64,000 bases of DNA from Hirschia sp964342355 (GCA_964342355.1 CAYFFG010000013.1:1-64000), one strand, 5' to 3'; shown: positions 50,472-59,864, numbered from the stretch's first letter. Notes: generated from the letters alone by a model not told the origin. Program-made: numbers and translations.

Positions 50472-50885
50472 ATGAGCATTGAATTTGAAGCTATTGAAAA
50501 CTGGGTGGAGGAAAGCTTCATTCGGGCAGGCGGACCAGGCGGACAGAACGTCAACAAGGTCGCAAGCGCTGTACAATTGCGCTTTGATCTTGAAGGATGT
50601 GAAGCTATAGCTGCGCCAGCCAAACGACGTATGCAGACCAAACTGGCCAGTCGCCTGACCAAAGATGGCGCGCTGATCATCAAAGCGCAGGAACACCGTA
50701 CTCAGGAGCGCAATCGTGAAGCAGCTCGCGAACGGCTTGTGTCCATGCTCAACGAAGCAGGCAAACGACAAGCCTTTCGTGTGCCGACGCGGCCATCGCT
50801 TTCGGCCAAGAAACGACGTGCAGACACTAAGTCCAAACGCGGGCAGGTCAAAAAAATGCGCGGCAGGGTTCGACCGGACGACTAA
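50472..50885 (+). CDS. arfB: Alternative ribosome-rescue factor ArfB (YaeJ)
   Basis: A 137-residue protein that hydrolyses peptidyl-tRNA on stalled ribosomes. The catalytic GGQ loop is RAGGPGGQNVNKVAS (~18-32), followed by the class I release-factor fold and a basic tail (KRGQVKKMRGRVRPDD) that inserts in the mRNA channel. The ATG at 50472 starts MSIEFEAIENWVEESFIRAGG; a GTG at 50457 adds five residues and is not needed. It overlaps nothing. Convergent with the oxygenase gene, two bases apart. Confidence 0.93.
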   Translation: MSIEFEAIENWVEESFIRAGGPGGQNVNKVASAVQLRFDLEGCEAIAAPAKRRMQTKLASRLTKDGALIIKAQEHRTQERNREAARERLVSMLNEAGKRQAFRVPTRPSLSAKKRRADTKSKRGQVKKMRGRVRPDD

Positions 50886-50887
50886 GC

Positions 50888-51844
50888 CTAGATCAGATTG
50901 ATGTCGCGCAGACGCTGAAGCAGAAATTCGTGCGCGGTAATCGGGGTTGGATACTGGTTCGGATTGTCGTCCGTGATGCAGGTTTCCAGCGTTTCGACGA
51001 CGAAATCCGGGCGGAAGTGCAGGAAATAGGGCGTTGAATACCGCGCAAACTTTGATCGTTCTGGCTTTGGATTGACGACCCGGTGTTGCGTGGATGGCAG
51101 AACGTGGTTCGTCAGGCGTTCCAGCATGTCCCCAACATTGATAACGATACAGTCTGGCGGCGGGCTGATCGGTAGCCAGCGGCCGTCGCGATCCTTGACT
51201 TCAAGTCCGCCTTCTTCAGCGCCCAGCAATAACGTAATGACGTTGATGTCGCCATGCGCGGCGGCGCGCACGGACCCTTCTGGCGGAGGTGTTTCCTGGG
51301 CTGGATAATGGAGAAGGCGTAGGATGGAATTGCCATCCTGAACAGCGTCTTCAAACCAGGCGTCATCGACATTGAGATAGCGTGCGATAGAGCTGAGCAC
51401 TTTTTTGCCGAGCGCCTCCATCTCTTCGTACATAGCGTAAGTGGATACTGGCCAGTTTGCGATCTCCGTCACATCCAGATTAGGGGCCATGATATCTGAA
51501 TGCTTGTGCCCGTCAGGCAGATCGCGGCCAACATGCCAAAACTCTTTCAAGTCGATGTGTTCGGCGTCTTTGGCGATTTCCTGACCAAAAGGCACATAGC
51601 CGCGCTGGCCTGCGCCGTCTTGCAAATGGTATTGTTCTTTCACGTCCAGCGGCAAAGCAAAGAACTCTTTTGCCTTTCCAAGCGCTGTATTGATGACATC
51701 TGCATTGAGGCCATGGTCGGAAATAACTGCAAAGCCGTATCGTTTAAAGCTATCGCCAAGCTGTGTTGCGAACGCATCCGGGTCTTGCGCGCGCAAAGTC
51801 ATTGAAACGGGCGGAATAGCGGACTTGGTTTCGGTGGATGTCAT
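50888..51844 (-). CDS. Isopenicillin N synthase-like 2-oxoglutarate/Fe(II) oxygenase
   Basis: A 318-residue oxygenase. Jelly-roll centre: AAHGDINVITLLLG (H-x-D) and the distal His in TNHVLPSTQHRVVNP with R for 2-oxoglutarate. The N-terminal DIOX_N domain (~1-125; FKRYGFAVISDHGLNADVINTALGKAKEFFALPLDVKEQYH) is the GFxxxxxHG pattern. Typical of plant-like and proteobacterial 2OG oxygenases (flavanone/ACC oxidase-like), substrate unknown. Single gene with an independent start. Confidence 0.9.
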   Translation of the reverse strand: MTSTETKSAIPPVSMTLRAQDPDAFATQLGDSFKRYGFAVISDHGLNADVINTALGKAKEFFALPLDVKEQYHLQDGAGQRGYVPFGQEIAKDAEHIDLKEFWHVGRDLPDGHKHSDIMAPNLDVTEIANWPVSTYAMYEEMEALGKKVLSSIARYLNVDDAWFEDAVQDGNSILRLLHYPAQETPPPEGSVRAAAHGDINVITLLLGAEEGGLEVKDRDGRWLPISPPPDCIVINVGDMLERLTNHVLPSTQHRVVNPKPERSKFARYSTPYFLHFRPDFVVETLETCITDDNPNQYPTPITAHEFLLQRLRDINLI

Positions 51845-51954
51845 GCGGGCATATCTCTTTTGTAATTGGCTCTACAATACGTGCGCCAGCGATGAAGGTG
51901 AAGCAATGAAATGTGTGACCTGAGCGCGCATCCGCTCACATTTTTGTTGATGAT

Positions 51955-53337
51955 CTAAAGGTCAGGCGTGCGCGAATGACGGCGGCGATCGCCGCGGCGT
52001 CTGTTGGTGCGAGCTGGCAGCGCCCATCGTGGCGGTTCTAATGGCGTTTCGTCAGACGTGTGGGACTGGCGTTTTGCAATGAGGCAATAGCTGACGCCAA
52101 AGAAGAAAAGCGCTGTCGCGTGGGTGTTTTGTTCCATCAGCAGGCTCTCGGACAGAGAGAAGAGGACAATCTGGAAAACGATCAGAAATGGGAAAGGACC
52201 ATGTTTGCCGCCAGACAACCAGACCCCTTTGAAAAGGGCGAGAAACGTCATTAGCGCCAAAGTATAAAGCCCCGGATAGCCAAGCGATAACCCAACTTCC
52301 AGCCATCCATTGTGAGCGGTGGGCACCTCCCAGTCCAACACATCGCGAATGAAAACGGACGGGCCGAGCGGGTCAATCCAGAACGCGGCGTATCCGTATC
52401 CCGTCCAGGGTACTTTTTGCATCAGATTGAGAACAAGCGCCCAGATTTCCGTGCGCCCGGTAAAGGTGAGATCTTTGCCGATCAGGGCGACCAGTTGTTC
52501 GGGAAATGCTGCGACCACGAAAAGGACAAGGCCTGCGCAACTAGCCCCGCCCCATATGGCCAAAAGGCCCATGATTTTTGAGCGTCGGCCAATTTCATAA
52601 AAAGCGTAGATCGCATAAGGGGCTAAAAGGGCGATCAACGATGTTTTCGAAGTTGATCCGATCACCAGCAGAAAAGTAATAATCAAGCCAAAGAGCCAAG
52701 TGCGCCAGTGGGTTTTGTCGTAAAACAGGAGCGCCAGAAAGATGAGGTTGGCGCGCGCTGAATCGCCGCCCATTAGGTTTTTCTCGCCTAATACCCCTCG
52801 CCATGCGCCGACATGAAGCTCTGAATGAACGCCGATTTGCGGCAAAGCGAACACTGTGAAGAGGTTAATCAGACTCATTCCCAGCCAGGCGATGCCAATA
52901 AGTTGTAAGGTATCTTTAATGGGCGCGCGGGCTGCGAGATAGACGCCAAACAGGATCGTAAAAAATAAGGCGATGACCCGTCTTTGTGTCAAAGCAGAGT
53001 CGATCGATGTTTTTATCGATACGACAGCGAGCAGAAAAAGCAGCGCAATCGGCCAAATTTTAGAGAGGGCGCGTAGCATGCTTCGCCACCGCGCGGCCGA
53101 GACCAATAACAGCCCGAGATAAAGCGGATACCACGACATACGCGCCAGCGGGCCAGGGTCCGTAACAATCGCTGTTGGGCGTTCAGGAGGGACACCGACA
53201 AGGAGAAACACAATGAAGTTGGCAAAGAAGAAGATGCCGATGACAACAAAAATACGTTCAAGCACGGCCAGGACGGACAATTGCGAACCTGTTTTTGTCG
53301 ATTGTGCTTGGTTAAATAAATCGTCGTTCGCGAGCAC
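51955..53337 (-). CDS. O-antigen ligase/polymerase family membrane protein (HfsC/Wzy-like)
   Basis: A 460-residue polytopic protein with ~10 or more hydrophobic segments and a large periplasmic loop (~335-365; GYGYAAFWIDPLGPSVFIRDVLDWEVPTAHNGWLEVGLSLGYPG), the Wzy_C signature. Starts with GTG at 53337. The C-terminus is Arg-rich and cytosolic. Wzy-type polymerases join lipid-linked oligosaccharide repeats in the periplasm; the Caulobacter HfsC and HfsI enzymes do so for the holdfast. As no other polymerase lies in the cluster, this is the candidate for the holdfast-type polymer. Confidence 0.8.
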   Translation of the reverse strand: MLANDDLFNQAQSTKTGSQLSVLAVLERIFVVIGIFFFANFIVFLLVGVPPERPTAIVTDPGPLARMSWYPLYLGLLLVSAARWRSMLRALSKIWPIALLFLLAVVSIKTSIDSALTQRRVIALFFTILFGVYLAARAPIKDTLQLIGIAWLGMSLINLFTVFALPQIGVHSELHVGAWRGVLGEKNLMGGDSARANLIFLALLFYDKTHWRTWLFGLIITFLLVIGSTSKTSLIALLAPYAIYAFYEIGRRSKIMGLLAIWGGASCAGLVLFVVAAFPEQLVALIGKDLTFTGRTEIWALVLNLMQKVPWTGYGYAAFWIDPLGPSVFIRDVLDWEVPTAHNGWLEVGLSLGYPGLYTLALMTFLALFKGVWLSGGKHGPFPFLIVFQIVLFSLSESLLMEQNTHATALFFFGVSYCLIAKRQSHTSDETPLEPPRWALPARTNRRRGDRRRHSRTPDL

Positions 53338-53498
53338 AATCCGCGCCCTTCTTGTCTTGGGTGTTTGTTGCTGATTTCAGCGGCTGGCTATCTTAAAAGG
53401 TTAAAGAAAATCTACTGGCCATGCCTTAATTTATCGTTTTCTTTGGTGTCGTCTGTCGAAGTTTTAGTTAATTAAGAGAATGTGTGGTGGGGATGCGT

Positions 53499-54545
53499 AT
53501 GTCGTTTAAATTGTTCTCGGGGACCGCCCGAATAAGCGCTTTGGCCTTAATGGGAACGATGTTCGCCAGTGCGCTCGCTGAAGCACCCATGATACGCGGC
53601 CGGCAGTCCGATCCTGTTATTGATATTGAAAGCCCGCCTATTCAGCGCTGCGTCAACCTTGGGAATGCGCTTGAGTCAAACTATGAAGGCGAATGGGGTT
53701 ATGTCATCCAAGACCGCCACATAGACGACATTGCCGCGGCTGGATTTGACACGATCCGTGTCCCAATCAAATGGTCCGCAAGAGCAGGGAAGAAACCACC
53801 TTATACAATCAACGAATCTCTGTTTGAGCGTGTGGATCACGTTGTTGATTATGCGATCTCTAAGGGATTGAATGTCATTATCGACGTGCATCACTACGAA
53901 GAGATCATGAAGCGTCCAGAGCAGCATGTGCCGCGTTTGGCGGAGATCTGGCGTCAGATAGCGGAGCGATATCAAGACCGGTCTGATAAGCTCCTTTTCG
54001 AGATACTCAACGAGCCGCATGACAGCATGACGCCCCAATGGCTTGAACGGGCAAACAATATGATCATGCCGATCATTCGAGAAACCAATCCGGAGCGTTG
54101 GGTGATCTTAAGCGGTGCGGACTGGGGGCATTTGGACGATCTGCAAAATATGCCGTCAATGCCGGATGATGATCGTACAATGTGGAGCTTTCATTTCTAC
54201 GAACCCTTCGGTTTCACCCATCAGGGCGCAACCTGGACATGGCAGAAATATCCAACTGGCGTCGAGTGGGGAACCGAGGAAGAGAAAGCGGAAATCGACC
54301 GATTGGCGGCTGAAGCTGGCGCTTACATGCGTAAGGAGCGCAAACCTTTATTCTTGGGTGAGTTTGGCGCCTACACAAAGGCTCCGTTCGATTCGCGCGT
54401 TGAGTATCTGGGGCATGTGCGTAAGGCGGCGGACCGTGAGGGCATTGCATGGTGTCACTGGGATTTTGCGGCCAGTTTCATCATTTATGATCAACACCGG
54501 TATGAATGGGTCCCAGAACTGAAACATGCACTGCTTGGTAAGTAA
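53499..54545 (+). CDS. Secreted glycoside hydrolase family 5 (endoglucanase-like)
   Basis: A 348-residue protein with a signal peptide (MSFKLFSGTARISALALM...AEA) and a complete GH5 barrel: LGNALESNYEGEWG, GFDTIRVPI.W, VIIDVHHYEE, the acid/base Glu172 in FEILNEPHD and the nucleophile Glu288 in LFLGEFGAY. GH5 enzymes cut beta-1,4-glucan, mannan and related chains. It sits head-to-head with the polymerase gene (~160 bases apart) and in the middle of the polysaccharide cluster, so it may trim the growing polymer or release it, similar to BcsZ in cellulose systems. The two ATG choices (53493/53499) differ by two residues. Confidence 0.87.
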   Translation: MSFKLFSGTARISALALMGTMFASALAEAPMIRGRQSDPVIDIESPPIQRCVNLGNALESNYEGEWGYVIQDRHIDDIAAAGFDTIRVPIKWSARAGKKPPYTINESLFERVDHVVDYAISKGLNVIIDVHHYEEIMKRPEQHVPRLAEIWRQIAERYQDRSDKLLFEILNEPHDSMTPQWLERANNMIMPIIRETNPERWVILSGADWGHLDDLQNMPSMPDDDRTMWSFHFYEPFGFTHQGATWTWQKYPTGVEWGTEEEKAEIDRLAAEAGAYMRKERKPLFLGEFGAYTKAPFDSRVEYLGHVRKAADREGIAWCHWDFAASFIIYDQHRYEWVPELKHALLGK

Positions 54546-54770
54546 GTGAGTTTTGATTTTACATTAACAAGTAAAACTTTGTTAGGTATAGTGTAAAAAC
54601 AAATAACCATAAATAAAAATTAGTCCGATACATCGGAATATGGTGTATTTGTTGTTATCCTTAACTAGAGAGCAACTATACTTCGCTTCAATGCTCATAT
54701 CGCTCAAAAGGCGATGAAATGAGTTGGGTACAGCTCCTATCTGGAGCTGTCGTGTCGAAGGATAGACAAA

Positions 54771-55043
54771 ATGGCTTACGCCGACGCATCTATCGAGAAG
54801 CCGGAAGCTGGCCTCGATAAAAACGCAGCGGGAGAAGATCTCTACCGCATGGGTCTCGTCTACTCGACTGGCATGGGAGTGCCGGTTGATTATGTCGCCG
54901 CCCACAAATGGTTCAATCTGGCTGCAATGAAGGGCATTCGCGAAGCACGCATGCTGCGCCGTGAAATGGCAGATTGCATGTCCAGTGAAGAAGTTCGCCG
55001 CGCTCAACGCTCTGCGCGCGAATGGATGCAAAAAGCGCATTAA
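54771..55043 (+). CDS. Small Sel1-repeat protein
   Basis: A 90-residue protein with one clear Sel1-like repeat (YRMGLVYSTGMGVPVDYVAAHKWFNLAAMKG, ~25-55) and a second, shorter one before the C-terminal helix (RRAQRSAREWMQKA). Sel1 repeats are TPR-related protein interaction modules, common in proteins that regulate polysaccharide production, but no link is proven. No signal peptide. It follows the GH5 gene by 225 bases; that gap shows no gene. Confidence 0.75.
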   Translation: MAYADASIEKPEAGLDKNAAGEDLYRMGLVYSTGMGVPVDYVAAHKWFNLAAMKGIREARMLRREMADCMSSEEVRRAQRSAREWMQKAH

Positions 55044-55080
55044 ATCGCCTGCTACGACTTTGGCGGGAATGCAGTCGGTA

Positions 55081-55800
55081 TTAGAACCGATTGTCCTGAA
55101 GGTCGTAGTAGAAAGTGAAATCAATCGGCAGCGCATTTAGGATGAACTGCTGGATGAAGAGATTCTCGTTGGCGATTCTTTTGCGCGACACGAAGACGAC
55201 ATCAAACCGCTGGAGTGGCCCGATTGCCAGTTCCTGCGGATTACGCAGCGCATTGTGCGCATCAACCACGCGGGTCATGACCTGACCGCCTGGCGCGCGA
55301 CGCATGATGATGACTTGCTGTTGTTTGGAGGCTTCCGTGGCGCCTCCCGCCATCAATATGGCCTGAAGCGGATCAATCTGTCCGGGTAGCGGATATACGC
55401 CCGGCTGACGCACTTCTCCTCCCACAAAAATCTGTTGAGACGCAAACTCTGTCGCGGTTACCGTGAGACTTGGGTCGACCAGCTCGCTCTCATAAACCTT
55501 GCGCAGAATGTCCTGTAATTCGCCGACGCTGAGATTAGCAACGACCACTGGCCCCATGAGCGGCAGGGTGATGCGCCCGTCCGGTGCGACAGTCAGTTCA
55601 ACATCCAGTTCAGGCGCAGTCAGGAAATTGATCGCCAGCTTGTCTCCCGGAAAGAAACGATAACGTGCGTCGTCCTGCTTCCATTCCGAAAATTCAAGCG
55701 GCGGAAATTTGGCGACAGAATCAGAAGGCTGCGGCGTTGCGCAGGCGCTGGCGGCCAGAATTACCGCTCCACTAGCAAAAAACTTTCGAAGATCTGTCAT
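55081..55800 (-). CDS. hfsD: Polysaccharide export lipoprotein (Wza/HfsD-like)
   Basis: A 239-residue outer-membrane lipoprotein: MTDLRKFFASGAVILAASAC (lipobox ASAC, Cys20). The Poly_export (PES) domain (~45-120; YRFFPGDKLAINFLTAPELDVELTVAPDGRITLPLMGPV) and SLBB domain (~125-190; QQIFVGGEVRQPGVYPLPGQIDPLQAILMAGGATEAS) are intact. Wza-type proteins are octameric export channels. It is shorter than E. coli Wza, as is HfsD. Divergent from the hfsA homologue across 74 bases. Confidence 0.85.
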   Translation of the reverse strand: MTDLRKFFASGAVILAASACATPQPSDSVAKFPPLEFSEWKQDDARYRFFPGDKLAINFLTAPELDVELTVAPDGRITLPLMGPVVVANLSVGELQDILRKVYESELVDPSLTVTATEFASQQIFVGGEVRQPGVYPLPGQIDPLQAILMAGGATEASKQQQVIIMRRAPGGQVMTRVVDAHNALRNPQELAIGPLQRFDVVFVSRKRIANENLFIQQFILNALPIDFTFYYDLQDNRF

Positions 55801-55874
55801 GTTTGTCGTTATCGTTGGTTTATGGCTAAGGAAATATTAAGCGAGAACGCGCGATCTAGTGACAAGACTTAAGA

Positions 55875-57386
55875 ATGTGGAGTCATATGCAAGACGCTGT
55901 CACGCAAGGCAATAACCGGACAGCGCGCCGCCCAGCGCGTGGCGTGAACCTACGCGTGCGTCCAAAATTTGGTCCCGTCGACCTTGTATTGCAGCTTTGG
56001 CGCGCAAAATGGCTGATGATTGCGGTGTTTTTACCAATCGCTGCGCTGGGCGTGATTGCCGCCGCGACTCTGCTGGAAACAAAATACAACGCCCATGCGC
56101 GTGTTCAGATATCCATGGACCGCCAATATGTTTACGAGCCTTTGGTTGGCGATGCGGGTCGTGGCGCCTCACTTGAGCCTGAAGCGGTTGTGCAGGCGGA
56201 GGTCGAGCGGGTCTGGTCGCCTGTGATATTGCGCCGTGTCGTCGACAAACTTGGCGTTTCGACCCTTTATCCTAAACTTGGAGCCGAAATCGCTGCTGAA
56301 CGCGATCCGACTAAAAAGCGCAAGCTCATTGAGAGCGCATACAAGGCGGTAGAGGCAGGTTTTTCTGCTGGAAGCGCGCCCAAGTCGCCAGTGATTTCTA
56401 TTTTCTTCGCCCACAAAGATCCTGATGTCGCTGCGCTAACTGCAAACACTTTTGTCAGCGAATATGTCCTTTACCGCAACGAACTGGCGGGAGATCTGGG
56501 TGTCGCCGCTTTTACCGATCAGCTCGGTCGCTTCAACAAGAGCTTAGAAACCGTTGAAGGAAATCTGACAGCATTTTTGTTAGAGCACGATATCGGCGAT
56601 TTTGATGCTGAACGGGCGACGATTGCGACGCTTTACGCCAATTTGCAGGATGAGAAATTCAAGGTTGAAGCTGAAATCCGGGATGCGGAAGGAAGGCTGA
56701 GCGCGTTGAATGCGTTGCAGTCAACAACGCCAGCTGAAATTGACCTTTATACGGAGACAACTGGCGCACAGCGTTTGCTGGATCTGCAAATTGAGCGAGA
56801 AGACCTGCTGACGCGTTATCGTCCTGACAGTCGTGTCGTGAAGGAAGTGGATGCGCGTATAGAGAGCATGCAGGCATTGTTGTCCCAACAAGAGGGCGGT
56901 CTGCGTCGACGCGGCCCTAATCCGGCGTTTCAGGAAATCCAGTCACGGCTTGCGGAAACACGTTCTAATCTGAATGCGTCGCGCGCACGCGCCACTGAGT
57001 TGGGCCGCCAGATGGCTGAAGTGGGCAACCGCCAGCGTCAACTTACGGAGCTGTTGCCCAAGTATCAAAGACTGGTGCGAGACCGCGAAGTTTTATCAGA
57101 TTCAGCGCGCACGCTGGCTGAACGCGAACAGACAAAATTAGCCGAAGCCGGTTTGTCGCAGTTATCAGAAGATGCTGTTTCGATCATTGACCACGCACTG
57201 CCGCCTATTGAAGGCAAGTCGATGAAATTGCCTGCTGCGCTGGTTGCAATCCTGTTTGCTGGATTCACTGCGCTTGTTGCCGGGTTGATATACATGTTCT
57301 CTCGTAAAGGGCTTTCGAGCCGGGTGTCCGCTGAAAAGACCATTGGTTTGCCCGTGATTGCGGCTATCCCGAAGGTGAAAACATGA
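55875..57386 (+). CDS. hfsA: Polysaccharide co-polymerase/chain-length protein (HfsA-like)
   Basis: A 503-residue inner-membrane protein of the Wzz/GNVR (PCP-2) group: TM1 (~45-70; WLMIAVFLPIAALGVIAAATLL), a long periplasmic coiled coil (~180-440; SRLAETRSNLNASRARATELGRQMAEVGNRQRQLTELLPKYQRL) and TM2 (~455-480). There is no ATPase domain on this chain; it is on HfsB next door, as in Caulobacter. HfsA and HfsB regulate holdfast polymer length and export. The start may be the ATG at 55875 or at 55887. Stop overlaps hfsB by four bases (ATGA). Confidence 0.85.
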   Translation: MWSHMQDAVTQGNNRTARRPARGVNLRVRPKFGPVDLVLQLWRAKWLMIAVFLPIAALGVIAAATLLETKYNAHARVQISMDRQYVYEPLVGDAGRGASLEPEAVVQAEVERVWSPVILRRVVDKLGVSTLYPKLGAEIAAERDPTKKRKLIESAYKAVEAGFSAGSAPKSPVISIFFAHKDPDVAALTANTFVSEYVLYRNELAGDLGVAAFTDQLGRFNKSLETVEGNLTAFLLEHDIGDFDAERATIATLYANLQDEKFKVEAEIRDAEGRLSALNALQSTTPAEIDLYTETTGAQRLLDLQIEREDLLTRYRPDSRVVKEVDARIESMQALLSQQEGGLRRRGPNPAFQEIQSRLAETRSNLNASRARATELGRQMAEVGNRQRQLTELLPKYQRLVRDREVLSDSARTLAEREQTKLAEAGLSQLSEDAVSIIDHALPPIEGKSMKLPAALVAILFAGFTALVAGLIYMFSRKGLSSRVSAEKTIGLPVIAAIPKVKT

Positions 57387-58096
57387 TCGACCTGCGCAAA
57401 CAATTAGCTGAAACTTGGAGGGTCGCGACACGCGCGCCGAGTAAGGCGGATGGCGGTCGCGCCATCATGTTCATGTCTGCAAATGAAGGTGAGGGCGTTT
57501 CCAGTGCGGCTGCGTCTTTTGCCATGCTAGCGGCGCAACGCGCTCGCCGCGGCGTGTGGCTGGTGGAATTGGATTTCATGAATGGTCGCCTGTTTAAGGC
57601 GTTTGAACCTGGCGGTGCGTATGCTGACATTGCTGGCACAGTTGGCGGCGCACACAATGCTGACCTTGGCAAAGCGTCTATCTATTCGGTAGCGCCGGAA
57701 AAACCAAAGTCAGATGACGCTGAGGATGGCGCGCAGTCCATGCTGTCTGTGCATCGGGTGGGCGATAGTAAGTTATTGGTGTCCCGCTTTCGCAAAGAAA
57801 AACTCGGTCACGGCCAGCAGGTGAAAATCAAGACCGGAGCGGATTATTGGAAAGCTGTGCGAGGGATTGCTGACTGGATCGTCGTGGACGCGCCAGCGCT
57901 TTCGAAATCATCGGCGGGACTGGCGGTTTGCTCGCAAATGGATGCGACGGCGCTTGTCGTGCAGGCGGACAAAACGCCCGCAAGCGACGTTTCCATGCTC
58001 GGACAGGAGATTGAAGGTCATGGCGGCGTTTGTATGGGTATGATGCTCAACAAAATGGGTTATGACGCTGTATTTGCCGATCAGTTCTCTGGTTGA
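57383..58096 (+). CDS. hfsB: HfsB-like BY-kinase-fold ATPase with changed Walker A
   Basis: A 237-residue protein with the ParA/BY-kinase fold: SANEGEGVSSAAASFAMLAA (Walker A position, ~32-51), VWLVELDFMNGRLFKAF (Walker A'), and WIVVDAPALSKSSAG (Walker B). The invariant Walker A Lys (GEGKST in Wzc-like kinases) is Val39 here. There is no C-terminal Tyr cluster. It may therefore be a regulatory pseudo-kinase instead of an active tyrosine kinase. Translated with hfsA; the end overlaps the convergent hfsG by 16 bases. Confidence 0.8.
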   Translation: MIDLRKQLAETWRVATRAPSKADGGRAIMFMSANEGEGVSSAAASFAMLAAQRARRGVWLVELDFMNGRLFKAFEPGGAYADIAGTVGGAHNADLGKASIYSVAPEKPKSDDAEDGAQSMLSVHRVGDSKLLVSRFRKEKLGHGQQVKIKTGADYWKAVRGIADWIVVDAPALSKSSAGLAVCSQMDATALVVQADKTPASDVSMLGQEIEGHGGVCMGMMLNKMGYDAVFADQFSG

Positions 58097-59094
58097 GGCT
58101 GGCCTTTTTTTGAATTGCGCAACTTGGGTTGGCTGATGCGTTTAGAGACGTCGCCACCATAGAATTTTAATGCAAATGGCGGAAACCAAAGCGTCTTTCC
58201 TAAACCGCGTGCTGCTTTATCGAGAACAAATGCGCGACGTGGCGAACGTGTGATCCACATCAAGAGCGCTTGAAGACCAAAGACGGAAAACTGGGCAACG
58301 CCGATAGCCATCCAATACAACACGCCTGGAATATTGGGCGGGGATTTGCGCCAGTGTAATGTTGAAGGACCCTGGCCATAGCCAAGCGCGCGGCGAAGCG
58401 TATATCCAAGGCGTGCACGGGATGCGGGCACGTGCTCAAAAACAAGCGCATCCGCCGCCCAGGCAAAGGTCTCATCAGATCGCTTGAGGAGGTTGAACAG
58501 ATAATCGTCTTCACCGCCGGTTTCGTTGGCGATTTTCTCAAAGAAGCTAGCGCCTTCAGGCAGGTGAGGCGCTATACGGTCCAGGTCGAGAAGAGCGTTG
58601 CCGCAGCCAAAAAAAGTGTTGATGACTTGCGGCTTGGCCGGTCCTTTGCGGGCGAAAAAGTTTTCAAAATAGTCTTTGTGAGTCTCAACACTATCTGGAA
58701 GCAGCGTTGCCACCGGCCCAAAAACAACAGCTGCGCCGAATGCTTTGTGGCAAGCCAAGAGTCCATCCAGCCAGTTTTGATCAGCAGTTTCATCGTCATC
58801 TATGAATGCAATCAGCGAGGTGGAGGCAGCGGCTAATCCTGCATTTCGCGCGTTGGCGACACCTGGGTTTTTCTCGTTGACGTAGATGATTGGATTGGCG
58901 CTTGATTGTTGAAATTGGCGAACAGTTTCCTCAGCGCCGCCTTCAGGCGAATTGTCCACAATGACAATTTCAGCGCCTTGCATCGCGCTGTCTTTTAGTT
59001 TGGCAAGACTATCGAGTGTTTTTGTCAGGCCGTCATTGCGTCGGAAAGTTGGAATGACGATGCTGACAACAGGTGTGTCTGCTGTCGCTGGCAT
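58081..59094 (-). CDS. hfsG: Glycosyltransferase family 2 (HfsG-like)
   Basis: A 337-residue GT-A glycosyltransferase: VSIVIPTFRRNDGLTKTL (start), VNEKNPGVANARNAGLAAASTSLIAFIDDDE (nucleotide-sugar DxD-type site), GEDDYLF (catalytic Asp position). The C-terminal ~100 residues contain a hydrophobic hairpin (PNIPGVLYWMAIGVAQFSVFGLQALLMWITR) anchoring it to the membrane. HfsG adds sugar to the lipid-linked holdfast precursor. The ATG at 59094 overlaps the hfsH stop by one base (TGATG). Confidence 0.82.
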   Translation of the reverse strand: MPATADTPVVSIVIPTFRRNDGLTKTLDSLAKLKDSAMQGAEIVIVDNSPEGGAEETVRQFQQSSANPIIYVNEKNPGVANARNAGLAAASTSLIAFIDDDETADQNWLDGLLACHKAFGAAVVFGPVATLLPDSVETHKDYFENFFARKGPAKPQVINTFFGCGNALLDLDRIAPHLPEGASFFEKIANETGGEDDYLFNLLKRSDETFAWAADALVFEHVPASRARLGYTLRRALGYGQGPSTLHWRKSPPNIPGVLYWMAIGVAQFSVFGLQALLMWITRSPRRAFVLDKAARGLGKTLWFPPFALKFYGGDVSKRISQPKLRNSKKGQPQPEN

Positions 59095-59864
59095 CAGCTG
59101 ATCACCCCACACATTTGAGCGGCGGCGTAGGGCGCAGCCAAGACAGCGCCAGCATCGACCGCCTTATGGCACAGACCGCGTATTGTGTCAGGGTGTACGC
59201 CGTATTTCGTGTGATCCCTGTCGACGTCGTGTGAAAAGAAAATCAGCCACGAAGACCCATTGGCTATAGCAGCATTAAGCGCGTTAAACGCTCGTTCCAC
59301 TGTCAACGGGTGGTCATTTAGCTGGTAGGCGCGCAATTGCATGCGATCTATCCTGCCGACATTTTGTCCCGGCAGGATGCCTCGGCCGATGTCAAACATG
59401 CTCGTCATGGACTGCTTTATGGAAAATGTGGTTTCGCCGTATGGATAGGCCATGCTGGAAATTGGACCGTTTACGCCCAAATCCTGCAGGCGACGGACGC
59501 AGTCTTCCATGTCTTGGGATGCTGCTTCAGGCGTCACCTTAGCGCAATCAAGATGTGAGTGGGAATGAGCGCCGATTTCATGCTCGCGGTCAGTCAATTC
59601 ACGTAAGGTTTGGGTGTCATACATCTCGCCCATAGGACTGGTGCGTCCAAGAAACTGTGTGCAGGCGTAAAAACCGGCTTTGCCGCCAAAGGTTTCAATA
59701 ATGTCGGCGCCGTTTAGCGCTGATTTGGGAAAATCGTCGAACGTAAAACTGACAATAAGTTTTTCAGGTCGCGAAACGACCGGGGCTGCTGCGCGCCACT
59801 GGGTGAGCCGTCGATTGATTTTTTCTACAGGGGTTCGCGAGGGCGAATAGGTCCAGTCAATCAT
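59094..59864 (-). CDS. hfsH: Polysaccharide deacetylase (HfsH-like, NodB domain)
   Basis: A 256-residue carbohydrate esterase family 4 protein. NodB motif 1 SFTFDDFPKSA (Asp43/Asp44), motif 2 EIGAHSHSHLDC (His100 and His104 as metal ligands), motif 3 ISSMAYPYGE, and C-terminal LIFFSHDV. There is no signal peptide, so it may act in the cytoplasm, as HfsH does when deacetylating GlcNAc of the holdfast. The start at 59864 has GGAGG six bases upstream, within the end of the preceding GT gene (8-base overlap). Confidence 0.87.
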   Translation of the reverse strand: MIDWTYSPSRTPVEKINRRLTQWRAAAPVVSRPEKLIVSFTFDDFPKSALNGADIIETFGGKAGFYACTQFLGRTSPMGEMYDTQTLRELTDREHEIGAHSHSHLDCAKVTPEAASQDMEDCVRRLQDLGVNGPISSMAYPYGETTFSIKQSMTSMFDIGRGILPGQNVGRIDRMQLRAYQLNDHPLTVERAFNALNAAIANGSSWLIFFSHDVDRDHTKYGVHPDTIRGLCHKAVDAGAVLAAPYAAAQMCGVIS

